NCBI GenBank assembly: GCA_937958145.1
Contig: CALGOE010000193.1
Span: 1-7,986 of the forward strand
Length of the DNA: 7,986 bases
From: an uncultured Desulfobacca sp.
GTDB lineage: Bacteria; Desulfobacterota; Desulfobaccia; Desulfobaccales; Desulfobaccaceae
Direction of reading: 5' to 3'
Made by a program: the position numbers and the translations under genes. The notes beneath the pieces are model-generated. The model saw nothing but the letters and a program-made list of their open reading frames with translations, was not told the DNA's origin and ran no database searches. Positions 1-4,961 of this stretch are shown piece by piece. Each line of letters starts with the position of its first letter. Position 1 is the stretch's first letter.

Positions 1-601
1 GCAACATCCCCACTTTGACGCGATGCATGCAGAAATGGCATTTGCGGGCATTGCCGATGGGCGAGCCTTTGCCCCGGTCGGGCCACTTCTGGCCATACTC
101 CGCCGCCGGCCTGACCTCGTAGCCCTGGGCCGCCCCTTTCCGGCTGACCAACTTCCCCGGCAATTCGGGGGTGCCGGCCGTATACCACTCGGCAAAATCA
201 GAGGTCCGGGCCGCATACGGACAGGCCACCAGACAGTAACGGCAGCCGATGCACAGATTGTAGTCAACTACCACCACGCCCTGGTCGTTCTTCCAGGTGG
301 CCGAAACCGGGCAGACCTTGGTGCAGGGTGGGTTTTGACAATGCATACAAGGGCGGGGAACAAACCGGCGCCGGACATTGGGGAAGGTGCCGACCTCCTC
401 CTCCACCACCACCCGATAGACCACGCCCGGCGGCAGTTTGTTCTCCGACACGCAGGCGATGGTGCAGGCATGGCAACCGATACACTTGGCAATATCGATA
501 ACCATGCCCCACTTGATCTCTTCCGGTTTTTTCTTTAGGGCCCGCTTCAAGTCTCTTTGCATGCGGACCAGCGGGTCTTCCGCGGGTAAATCTCGGCCCA
601 T
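1..601 (-). CDS. 4Fe-4S dicluster electron-transfer subunit (PsrB/TtrB/DmsB-like), C-terminus beyond window
   Basis: Partial gene: 200 residues are visible, read leftwards from the ATG at 601, and the frame is still open at base 1. It looks like the ferredoxin-type B subunit that passes electrons between a quinol-side membrane subunit and a molybdopterin catalytic subunit. Cysteine groups seen: C40-C43-C46-C50 (CIGCHACTIAC), C85-C88-C93-C97 (CMHCQNPPCTKVC), C117-C120-C123-C127 (CIGCRYCLVAC) and C188-C191 (CHFC). The partner cysteines of the last group would lie outside the window. This is the standard four-cubane arrangement of the family. No signal peptide is seen, so a cytoplasmic or co-exported subunit is expected. 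A strong ribosome site (AAAGGAGGG) lies at 607-615. Which substrate the parent complex uses (polysulfide, tetrathionate, arsenate or other) cannot be told from this subunit. The arsR-family gene lies 125 bases upstream on the same strand with no clear terminator between, so co-transcription is possible. Confidence 0.93.
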   Translation of the reverse strand, partial: MGRDLPAEDPLVRMQRDLKRALKKKPEEIKWGMVIDIAKCIGCHACTIACVSENKLPPGVVYRVVVEEEVGTFPNVRRRFVPRPCMHCQNPPCTKVCPVSATWKNDQGVVVVDYNLCIGCRYCLVACPYAARTSDFAEWYTAGTPELPGKLVSRKGAAQGYEVRPAAEYGQKWPDRGKGSPIGNARKCHFCMHRVKVGML

Positions 602-726
602 GGGCGCCCTCCTTTATCTGTCGCTAAGCCGGCAGCGGACTCCGGCACTTGTCAACGCCTTTCTTCCTTGAGGAGCCTCCCTGGCATACTGCATGGGAAT
701 CGCGCCTGAAGGGGTGGGTCTGGTCC

Positions 727-1125
727 CTACGGCGGGGCGGCGCGACCCGGAGGCCACGCCCCGCGACCGGTCGTCTCCAACAGGCACAGGCCATGTTCCA
801 GGATCTCGGTCAGACAGGGATTGTTCAGGCGATAAAACATGTTATTCCCATCCCGGCGGGCTGCCACCAAGCCTTGGTCAGCCAAACGCTGCAACTGGTT
901 GGACACGGCCTGAATCTTGAAACCTAAAGCTGCGGCCAGATCCCCCACCCGGATCTCCCCCGCCCGCGCCAAGGCATGCAGCAGGCGCAACCGGTGCGGG
1001 TTGGCGAAGACCTTAAAAAGCGCGGCGAGCTGATCGCATTCTTCCGGCTGAAATAAGGGGCGCGTCGCCAGCGGCGAGCGGTTTAGGCAGGCATTTTGGT
1101 GAGGCAGAACACCGGCATTCGTCAT
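727..1125 (-). CDS. ArsR/SmtB-family winged-helix transcriptional repressor
   Basis: 132 residues, normal for the family. ArsR-family signatures are seen: LFKVFANPHRLRLLHAL at about 36-52 (helix 2), the DNA-reading helix-turn-helix at about 57-85 (VGDLAAALGFKIQAVSNQLQ) and a beta-wing ending in GNNMFYRL (93-100). The classic ELCVCDLA metal site is replaced by EIRVGDLA with no cysteine, so an ArsR-type arsenite site in helix 3 is absent. Cysteines occur instead at 13 and 30 near the N-terminus and at 104 and 114 in the last helix (NPCLTEILEHGLCLLE). These could form a metal or thiol/persulfide sensor site, which is inference. No other ATG, GTG or TTG start that keeps the whole domain is evident, and no Shine-Dalgarno sequence precedes the ATG. 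An imperfect palindrome 6 bases upstream suggests autorepression. The gene is divergent from the exported helical protein and upstream of the Fe-S subunit gene, either of which it may control. Confidence 0.92.
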   Translation of the reverse strand: MTNAGVLPHQNACLNRSPLATRPLFQPEECDQLAALFKVFANPHRLRLLHALARAGEIRVGDLAAALGFKIQAVSNQLQRLADQGLVAARRDGNNMFYRLNNPCLTEILEHGLCLLETTGRGAWPPGRAAPP

Positions 1126-1130
1126 GCAAT

Positions 1131-1154
1131 TATGATATTACATGTAACATAATA
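1131..1154. promoter_or_regulatory. Imperfect palindrome upstream of the arsR-family gene, probable operator
   Basis: A 24-bp inverted repeat centred between 1142 and 1143. The core TTACATGTAA is perfect, and the outer arms match except for two pairs (1137/1148 and 1134/1151). It ends 6 bases before the ATG at 1125. On the minus strand, a possible -10 (TATCAT, 1132-1137) overlaps it, which would start transcription at about the A of the start codon. The size and symmetry fit ArsR-family operators, so autoregulation is the simplest reading. Confidence 0.55.
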
Positions 1155-1245
1155 CGAACAACTCTTTTCTGATAAAAAGAATTTTTTCTCAAAGGCGCGC
1201 TGCCAGAGCAGCAAAATAAGGGATAATAGTATGGGAAAATTGTCC

Positions 1246-1273
1246 TTGACAATAAAGTATATAGAAATATATC
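1246..1273 (+). promoter_or_regulatory. Sigma-70-like promoter of the exported helical protein gene
   Basis: A perfect -35 hexamer TTGACA lies at 1246-1251, and a weaker -10 TATATC at 1268-1273 gives a 16-bp spacer. The leader to the start at 1371 would be about 90 bases. The -10 lies inside the palindrome at 1258-1279, so the promoter is probably repressible. Confidence 0.55.
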
Positions 1274-1279
1274 TATATA
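1258..1279. promoter_or_regulatory. 22-bp near-perfect AT-rich palindrome overlapping the promoter, probable operator
   Basis: The arms TATATAGA (1258-1265) and TCTATATA (1272-1279) are exact reverse complements. The 6-base centre is symmetric except for one pair (1266/1271). It covers the presumed -10 region of the exported helical protein gene. The divergent ArsR-family protein is the nearest candidate binder, although the sequence differs from the palindrome beside arsR. An Rrf2-type regulator is an alternative, because the half-site ATCTATATA also occurs at the tusA promoter. Confidence 0.5.
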
Positions 1280-1370
1280 TTGCGATGGCGGCTTGCCCCC
1301 GCGCCCAGCCTGGCCAGTCCTGCAGCCAGGGAATTGTCAGCACCAAAACCTTAGAAAAGGAGATATGTTT

Positions 1371-1892
1371 ATGATTATGAAAGTCTTGCGGCCGGTCACC
1401 TGTCTCGGCCTCCTCCTCGCTATCCTGCTGGCCGTCGGCCCGGTGACAGCCTCGGCAGCCTCCGCCGACCAGGTCCAGACTTACAAAAAGGCGGTTGCGG
1501 CCATAGACGCAGCCGAAAAGAAACTGGCCGCCAACGACGTCAGCGGCGCCAAAGCGCTGGTCAAAGAGGCCAATGCCCTTTTTGCCAAGCTGCAGAAAGA
1601 CATGCCGGGGGCCATGAAGGACCTGAAACTGACGCCGCCGCAAGAAGCCCAATGGCTGCAGAACAATAAATTGGGAGAGGACAGCACTGCCCAGGGCGAA
1701 AAACTGGAACGCTCCGGACAGGCCAAGCTGCAGCAGGCGGAAGCCCTGGAGGCCCAGGGCCAGCAGGATATGGCCACCAAACTGCAGCAGGAAGCCAAGC
1801 GGGAGCTGGACCTGGCCACCAAAGCCCACGTCAAGGCCGGGATTTACCATCTCCGCAACCTGCAGCTCGCCTTCAGCTCCCTGGCCCAATAA
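1371..1892 (+). CDS. Small exported alpha-helical protein of unknown function
   Basis: 173 residues from the chosen start. Three in-frame ATGs lie close together (1365, 1371, 1377). GGAG at 1359-1362 is 8 bases before 1371, the best spacing, so that start is preferred. A Sec signal peptide is clear: basic start MIMKVLRP, a hydrophobic stretch at about 10-24, and a cleavage-like ASA at 27-29. The mature protein (about 140 residues) has no cysteine and is rich in Ala, Gln, Lys and Glu. Long helix-forming stretches are seen at about 34-78 and 104-155, with AEKKLA, EALEAQGQQ and LQQEAKREL patterns suggesting an amphipathic or coiled helical bundle in the periplasm. The family is not recognised; a stress-related periplasmic helical protein is possible but unsupported. 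It is monocistronic: a promoter and palindrome lie upstream and a strong terminator directly follows. Its last eight codons recur in the repeat after vapC. Confidence 0.8.
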   Translation: MIMKVLRPVTCLGLLLAILLAVGPVTASAASADQVQTYKKAVAAIDAAEKKLAANDVSGAKALVKEANALFAKLQKDMPGAMKDLKLTPPQEAQWLQNNKLGEDSTAQGEKLERSGQAKLQQAEALEAQGQQDMATKLQQEAKRELDLATKAHVKAGIYHLRNLQLAFSSLAQ

Positions 1893-1964
1893 AAACCCGG
1901 ACGTAAACAGGCGGGAGGGTGGCTGACCTCCCGCCTTTTTTCCTGCCCCGATCAAACCAGGCTC
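1864..1964 (+). repeat. Direct repeat copy 1 (3' end of exported-protein gene plus terminator)
   Basis: About 101 bp covering the last codons (L-A-F-S-S-L-A-Q-stop), the terminator hairpin and some 20 bases beyond, ending GATCAAACCAGGCTC. It matches 2843-2942 with roughly ten differences and one single-base gap. The two copies lie in the same orientation and flank vapBC. Confidence 0.9.
1910..1941 (+). terminator. Rho-independent terminator
   Basis: A perfect 9-bp GC-rich stem: GGCGGGAGG (1910-1918) pairs with CCTCCCGCC (1927-1935) around an 8-base loop, followed by six T. It lies 17 bases after the stop of the exported-protein gene and insulates vapB from it. Confidence 0.93.
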
Positions 1965-1996
1965 ACCTCAGCTCTGCTGACAACTGCCATCGATGC

Positions 1997-2034
1997 TTGC
2001 CATACAAACATACATTTGATATGGTATTCCATAT
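1997..2034 (+). promoter_or_regulatory. Putative vapBC promoter with palindromic operator overlapping the vapB start
   Basis: A possible -35 TTGCCA (1997-2002) and -10 TATGGT (2020-2025) are 17 bp apart, putting the predicted transcript start at about the vapB ATG (2033). A perfect inverted repeat ATATGG-TATT-CCATAT (2019-2034) overlaps both the -10 and the first bases of the start codon. This fits autorepression by the RHH antitoxin or the VapBC complex. The promoter hexamers are imperfect, so this is suggestive only. Confidence 0.45.
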
Positions 2035-2260
2035 GAAAACAACCCTTAACATTGACGACACCGTCATGGCGCGGTTGAAACAGGAAGCCGCCCGCCAGCG
2101 GCGCACCATGTCGGAGCTGGTGGAAACAGCCCTGCGGCTTTATTTCCGTGGGGAGCCCACCGGCAGGGAACTCCCGGCCCTGCCGACCTTTCGCAGCGGC
2201 GGGGCCAGGGTGGACGTGGCGGATCGGGAGGCTCTGTACCAGGCCATGGAGGGGCGTTAG
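2033..2260 (+). CDS. vapB: Type II antitoxin, ribbon-helix-helix VapB family
   Basis: 75 residues from the ATG at 2033. The N-terminus MKTTLNIDDTVMARLKQEA, followed by RRTMSELVETALRLYF (about 23-38), is the ribbon-helix-helix DNA-binding fold of CopG/VapB antitoxins. The tail LPTFRSGGARVDVADREALYQAM (50-72) is of the kind that wraps around and inhibits a PIN toxin. The frame is open further upstream to 1919, but that would start inside the preceding terminator; 2033 gives the typical family N-terminus. No Shine-Dalgarno sequence is visible. An alternative ATG at 2021 adds only four residues. The stop codon overlaps the vapC start by one base (TAGTG), so the two are translationally coupled. 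As in the family, it should neutralise VapC and repress its own operon. Confidence 0.9.
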   Translation: MKTTLNIDDTVMARLKQEAARQRRTMSELVETALRLYFRGEPTGRELPALPTFRSGGARVDVADREALYQAMEGR

Positions 2261-2697
2261 TGCTGGTGGTGGACACCAATATTCTGGTCTACGCCGCTGA
2301 TGAGGATTCGCCTTTGCATGCCACCTGCCTGGCCTGGCTGGAAAGTCAGCGCCGCGGCGCCGCCGCCTGGTTCTTAACCTGGCCAATTCTCTATGAATTT
2401 ATGCGCGTAACCACCCACCCGCGGGTCATGCGCCGGCCGTGGAATCTGGTGGGGGCCTGGCAGTTTGTTACCGCCCTGCTGGCCTCGCCCGGGCTTGGGG
2501 TGCTGCTGCCGACGCCGCGGCACGCCGAGGTCGCGGGCGAGGTCATTGCCGCCACCCCGCACCTGGCAGGCAATCTTCTCCACGACGCCCATACCGCTAT
2601 CCTGATGCGGGAGCATGGCATCAGGCAAATCTGCACCCGGGATACGGATTTTCACCGTTTTCCCTTCCTCGAGGTCATTGATCCACTGCAAACCTAA
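2260..2697 (+). CDS. vapC: Type II toxin VapC, PIN-domain ribonuclease
   Basis: 145 residues with a GTG start that shares its first base with the vapB stop. The PIN-domain acidic residues for Mg2+/Mn2+ binding are all present: D5 in VVDTNILVYA, E46 in TWPILYEFMRV, D109 in LLHDAHTAIL, and D128/D130 in CTRDTDFHRF. The WPILYEFMRVTTHPRV stretch matches the VapC subgroup that includes several Mycobacterium VapC toxins. Expected activity is endonucleolytic cleavage of tRNA or rRNA when VapB is degraded; the actual target cannot be read from sequence. It appears intact. No terminator directly follows; the copied terminator at 2888-2920 is the first one downstream. Confidence 0.93.
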   Translation: MLVVDTNILVYAADEDSPLHATCLAWLESQRRGAAAWFLTWPILYEFMRVTTHPRVMRRPWNLVGAWQFVTALLASPGLGVLLPTPRHAEVAGEVIAATPHLAGNLLHDAHTAILMREHGIRQICTRDTDFHRFPFLEVIDPLQT

Positions 2698-2842
2698 CCG
2701 CCTGGGGCCAAACTCCTCCCCTTGAACCGGGCTGGCAATAATCCCTGATTGCTGCCTCGGCGCCAGGCCAAAAGGCCGCGACTGGGTTAGGTAAAGGGTT
2801 CCCAAAGGGCAGAGAGGCGCTCCGCTCCATTGTTCTCTCTTT

Positions 2843-2942
2843 AGCTCGCCTTCGGCTCCCTGGCCTAAAAAAAACCGGACGTAAACAGGCGGGAGGGTGA
2901 CCGACCTCCCGCCTTTTTTTCTGCCCGGATCAAACCAGGCTC
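2843..2942 (+). repeat. Direct repeat copy 2: remnant of a second exported-protein gene 3' end plus terminator
   Basis: 100 bp matching 1864-1964. In the matching frame it reads L-A-F-G-S-L-A-stop against L-A-F-S-S-L-A-Q-stop in copy 1, so it looks like the tail of a paralogue whose body is missing. Immediately before it (2698-2842) no gene, coding frame or recognisable element was found. The simplest history is a duplication of the exported-protein gene followed by loss or replacement, leaving vapBC between the copies. The similarity stops shortly before the iscU stop codon region. Confidence 0.85.
2888..2920 (+). terminator. Rho-independent terminator (second copy)
   Basis: The same 9-bp stem as at 1910-1935: GGCGGGAGG (2888-2896) with CCTCCCGCC (2905-2913), followed by seven T. 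It probably ends vapBC transcription about 190 bases after vapC. An A-run precedes the stem, so it could also weakly stop transcripts arriving from iscU on the other strand. Confidence 0.9.
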
Positions 2943-2965
2943 TTTGCTGATCGCCGCCTGGACGG

Positions 2966-3337
2966 CTAATTCTGATGCTTGCGCTCGTAATCGGCAATGG
3001 CCAACGCCAAGGCCTCGGCCCCCAGGTTGGAGCAGTGCATCTTGTTCTGGGGCAGACCGCCCAGGGCTTCGGCTGCTGCCTTTTTGCTGATCTTTTTGGC
3101 CTCTTCCAGGGTCTTGCCTTTGGCCATCTCACTGACGATGCTGGAGACGGCGATGGCCGCCACACAACCGAAGGTTTGATATTTAATGTCAGTGATAACG
3201 TTGTCCTGCACCTTGATATAAAAGGACATCATGTCACCACAGACCGGATTGCCCACTTCCCCGAAGCCATCGGCGTCTTCGATGACGCCGATATTGCGGG
3301 GGTTATTAAAGTGATCCATGACTATGGGGGAATACAT
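2966..3337 (-). CDS. iscU: Iron-sulfur cluster scaffold protein IscU
   Basis: 123 residues of the IscU/NifU-N fold, somewhat shorter than Escherichia coli IscU. All three cluster-ligand cysteines are present: C33 in GNPVCGDMM (with the conserved Asp after it), the Cys in QTFGCVAAIA, and the Cys in KMHCSNLGAEAL (with the conserved Lys before it). The N-terminus MYSPIVMDHFNNPRN is typical. Wording and length are close to the archaeal Archaeoglobus fulgidus IscU as recalled, though without its C-terminal tail. The protein should build a [2Fe-2S] cluster with its partner IscS and pass it to apo-proteins. It is the last gene of the tusA-iscS-rrf2-iscU operon. Its start lies 32 bases inside the end of the rrf2 gene and has its own ribosome site (AAGGAG, six bases upstream), so translation is coupled. 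Confidence 0.95.
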   Translation of the reverse strand: MYSPIVMDHFNNPRNIGVIEDADGFGEVGNPVCGDMMSFYIKVQDNVITDIKYQTFGCVAAIAVSSIVSEMAKGKTLEEAKKISKKAAAEALGGLPQNKMHCSNLGAEALALAIADYERKHQN

Positions 3338-3770
3338 GATTTTCTCCTTCCGTCATCACGGCCGGCTGACCTTTCTGCAATAAGTCGGCCAGGGTGATGC
3401 TATATAAATGGTCAAACAGAGCTTTGGCCGCGCCGCGCCAGAGGTCCCGGGTCAGACACAGGCCGGCCCGCTCACAGGCCTCCGGACGGGTGGAACATTC
3501 CAGCAGCGTTTCCCCTTCCTCCAACAGGGCCACGATTTCGCCCACAGTAATTTCCTCAGGCGGGCGGGCCAGGATATGGCCGCCTTTGGGGCCCCGCACA
3601 CTGTTGACATAGTTGGCCTTTTTGAGGGGAATGATAATCTGCTCCAGGTATTTCAGGGAAATCCCCTGCCGGGCCGCCACGTCGGCTAAGTGCACCGGAC
3701 CCTGCTGATAACGGCTGGCCATCTCCAGCAGGAGCCGGACCCCATAACGGCTTTTCGTGGAGATCTTCAT
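3306..3770 (-). CDS. Rrf2/IscR-family transcriptional regulator
   Basis: 154 residues. The Rrf2 winged helix is clear: KISTKSRYGVRLLLEMA (2-18), recognition region ISLKYLEQIIIPLKKA (37-52), wing SVRGPKGGHILARP (57-70). Three cysteines follow at 92, 99 and 105 (CX6CX5C, then LTRDLW), where E. coli IscR has CX5CX5C and a fourth ligand, His107, in CLTHALW. Here the His position is Arg108. A cluster-sensing role is likely from family and operon, but the ligand set differs. It presumably senses Fe-S status and represses the tusA promoter; this is inferred. The ATG overlaps the iscS stop as ATGA, with a strong GGAGG six bases upstream. The frame extends further upstream to 3941, but only as a shadow of iscS. 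The C-terminal 10-11 codons overlap iscU. Confidence 0.92.
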   Translation of the reverse strand: MKISTKSRYGVRLLLEMASRYQQGPVHLADVAARQGISLKYLEQIIIPLKKANYVNSVRGPKGGHILARPPEEITVGEIVALLEEGETLLECSTRPEACERAGLCLTRDLWRGAAKALFDHLYSITLADLLQKGQPAVMTEGENHVFPHSHGSL

Positions 3771-4951
3771 GCCGCCCCTCCGGCTGCCCGCTTGCGCCAG
3801 ACCGGCGAGAACGACCGGAGTTTGGCCACCGCCGGCGGCAACTCCCGCAGCACCGCGCTCACCTCGGCCTCGGTGTTGGTTGTGCTGAAGGTGAAGACCA
3901 GCGAGCCCTGGGCCAGGTCCGGGCGGATGCCGATGGCGCACAGCACCGGCGACGTCTTCAGGGCTTTGGAAGCACAGGCCGAGCCGGTGTTGGCATAAAT
4001 TCCCTGGCGGCTCAACATAAACAAGAGGGCCTCACCTTCAATCCCCTCAAAACAGAAACTGGCATGACCGGGCAGGCGCTGTTCCGGGTGACCGGTAAAC
4101 ACCACCTCGGGAACCTCGGTGAGGACGCCGGTAATGAGGCGGTCCCGCAATTTTTGGAGATAAGCCGCCCGCTCCGGCAGCTCGTGCCGGGCCAACTCCG
4201 CCGCCCGGCCCATGCCGATAATACCGGGGACATTTTCCGTGCCGCCGCGGCGGCCGTCTTCCTGAATGCCGCCGTGGATCTGCGGCACCAGTCGGATACC
4301 CCGCCGGAAATAGAGGGCCCCGATCCCCTTGGGGCCGGCCAGAGCCGGGCCATTAATGGTCAGCAGATCCACGCCCAAGGCCTTGACATCTATGGGGATA
4401 ACCCCGGCCGTGGCGATGGCATCCGTGTGGAAGAGCACCCCGGCCTGGCGACAGACCGCAGTCAACTCGGTCAGGCGCTGCACGGTGCCGATCTCATTAC
4501 TGGCATGTTGGATGGACACCAAAACCGTGGCCGGCGTCAAGGCTTTGGCCAACCGCTCCGGGTCCACCTGGCCATACCGGTCCACCGGCAGGAAGGTGGC
4601 CTCGAAATCATGAAATTTCTCCAGATACCGGGCGGCATTGAGGACCGAATGGTGTTCAATGCCCGAGACAATGACATGCCGGCCCTTGTGCTGCAGGGCC
4701 AGACAGACCCCTTTAATGGCCAGATTATTGGCCTCGGCCCCCGACGAGGTAAAGATAATATTTTTTGCCTCCGCCCCCACCAGCGCCGCCACCTTGGCCC
4801 GTTGCTCTTCAATGGCGTCCTTGACCGCGCTCCCCAGATCATAAACCGCCGACGGATTGCCGAATTGTTCGGTAAAATAGGGCAACATGGCCGACAGTAC
4901 TTCCGGCCGCACCGGCGTGGCGCCGGCATGATCCATATAAATGGTCTTCAT
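3767..4951 (-). CDS. iscS: IscS/NifS-like cysteine desulfurase homologue lacking the PLP-binding lysine
   Basis: 394 residues, full length for the class V aminotransferase-fold cysteine desulfurases. Conserved parts: TSSGAEANNLAIKG (68-81), H100 in EHHSVL, N152 in SNEIG, D177 in HTDAIA, HGG and GTENVP (238-243), and the catalytic loop TGSACAS with C326. Changed parts: the PLP-Schiff-base lysine region, normally S-G-H-K-x-x-G-P-K-G, reads N-G-P-A-L-A-G-P-K-G (200-209), so the lysine is Ala203. The active-site Gln after HTDA is Ala180. The substrate-carboxylate Arg in S-[IL]-R-F is Val352. The N-terminal ATTP motif is GATP. A normal PLP desulfurase reaction is therefore unlikely. The natural PLP-Lys-deficient IscS of Archaeoglobus fulgidus is a precedent and shares several of these changes. 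The start is chosen at the ATG at 4951, preceded by GAGGA and ten bases after the tusA stop; the longer open frame to 5083 overlaps tusA. It likely acts as an IscU-binding partner. Confidence 0.92.
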   Translation of the reverse strand: MKTIYMDHAGATPVRPEVLSAMLPYFTEQFGNPSAVYDLGSAVKDAIEEQRAKVAALVGAEAKNIIFTSSGAEANNLAIKGVCLALQHKGRHVIVSGIEHHSVLNAARYLEKFHDFEATFLPVDRYGQVDPERLAKALTPATVLVSIQHASNEIGTVQRLTELTAVCRQAGVLFHTDAIATAGVIPIDVKALGVDLLTINGPALAGPKGIGALYFRRGIRLVPQIHGGIQEDGRRGGTENVPGIIGMGRAAELARHELPERAAYLQKLRDRLITGVLTEVPEVVFTGHPEQRLPGHASFCFEGIEGEALLFMLSRQGIYANTGSACASKALKTSPVLCAIGIRPDLAQGSLVFTFSTTNTEAEVSAVLRELPPAVAKLRSFSPVWRKRAAGGAA

Positions 4952-4961
4952 AGTATTTTCC

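Noticed and set aside
1122..1955. A 277-codon open frame on the minus strand across the exported-protein gene
   Set aside because: It is antisense to a gene with a signal peptide, ribosome site and terminator, and it crosses the terminator and the arsR/helical-protein promoter region.
1864..2942. The direct repeats as ends of an insertion sequence or integron-like element
   Set aside because: There is no transposase or integrase, no terminal inverted repeats and no target-site duplication; the repeat is explained by the 3' end of a gene plus its terminator.
2374..3165. A 263-codon minus-strand frame spanning vapC, the repeat and iscU
   Set aside because: It is an out-of-frame shadow of iscU joined to antisense of vapC; there is no coherent protein motif.
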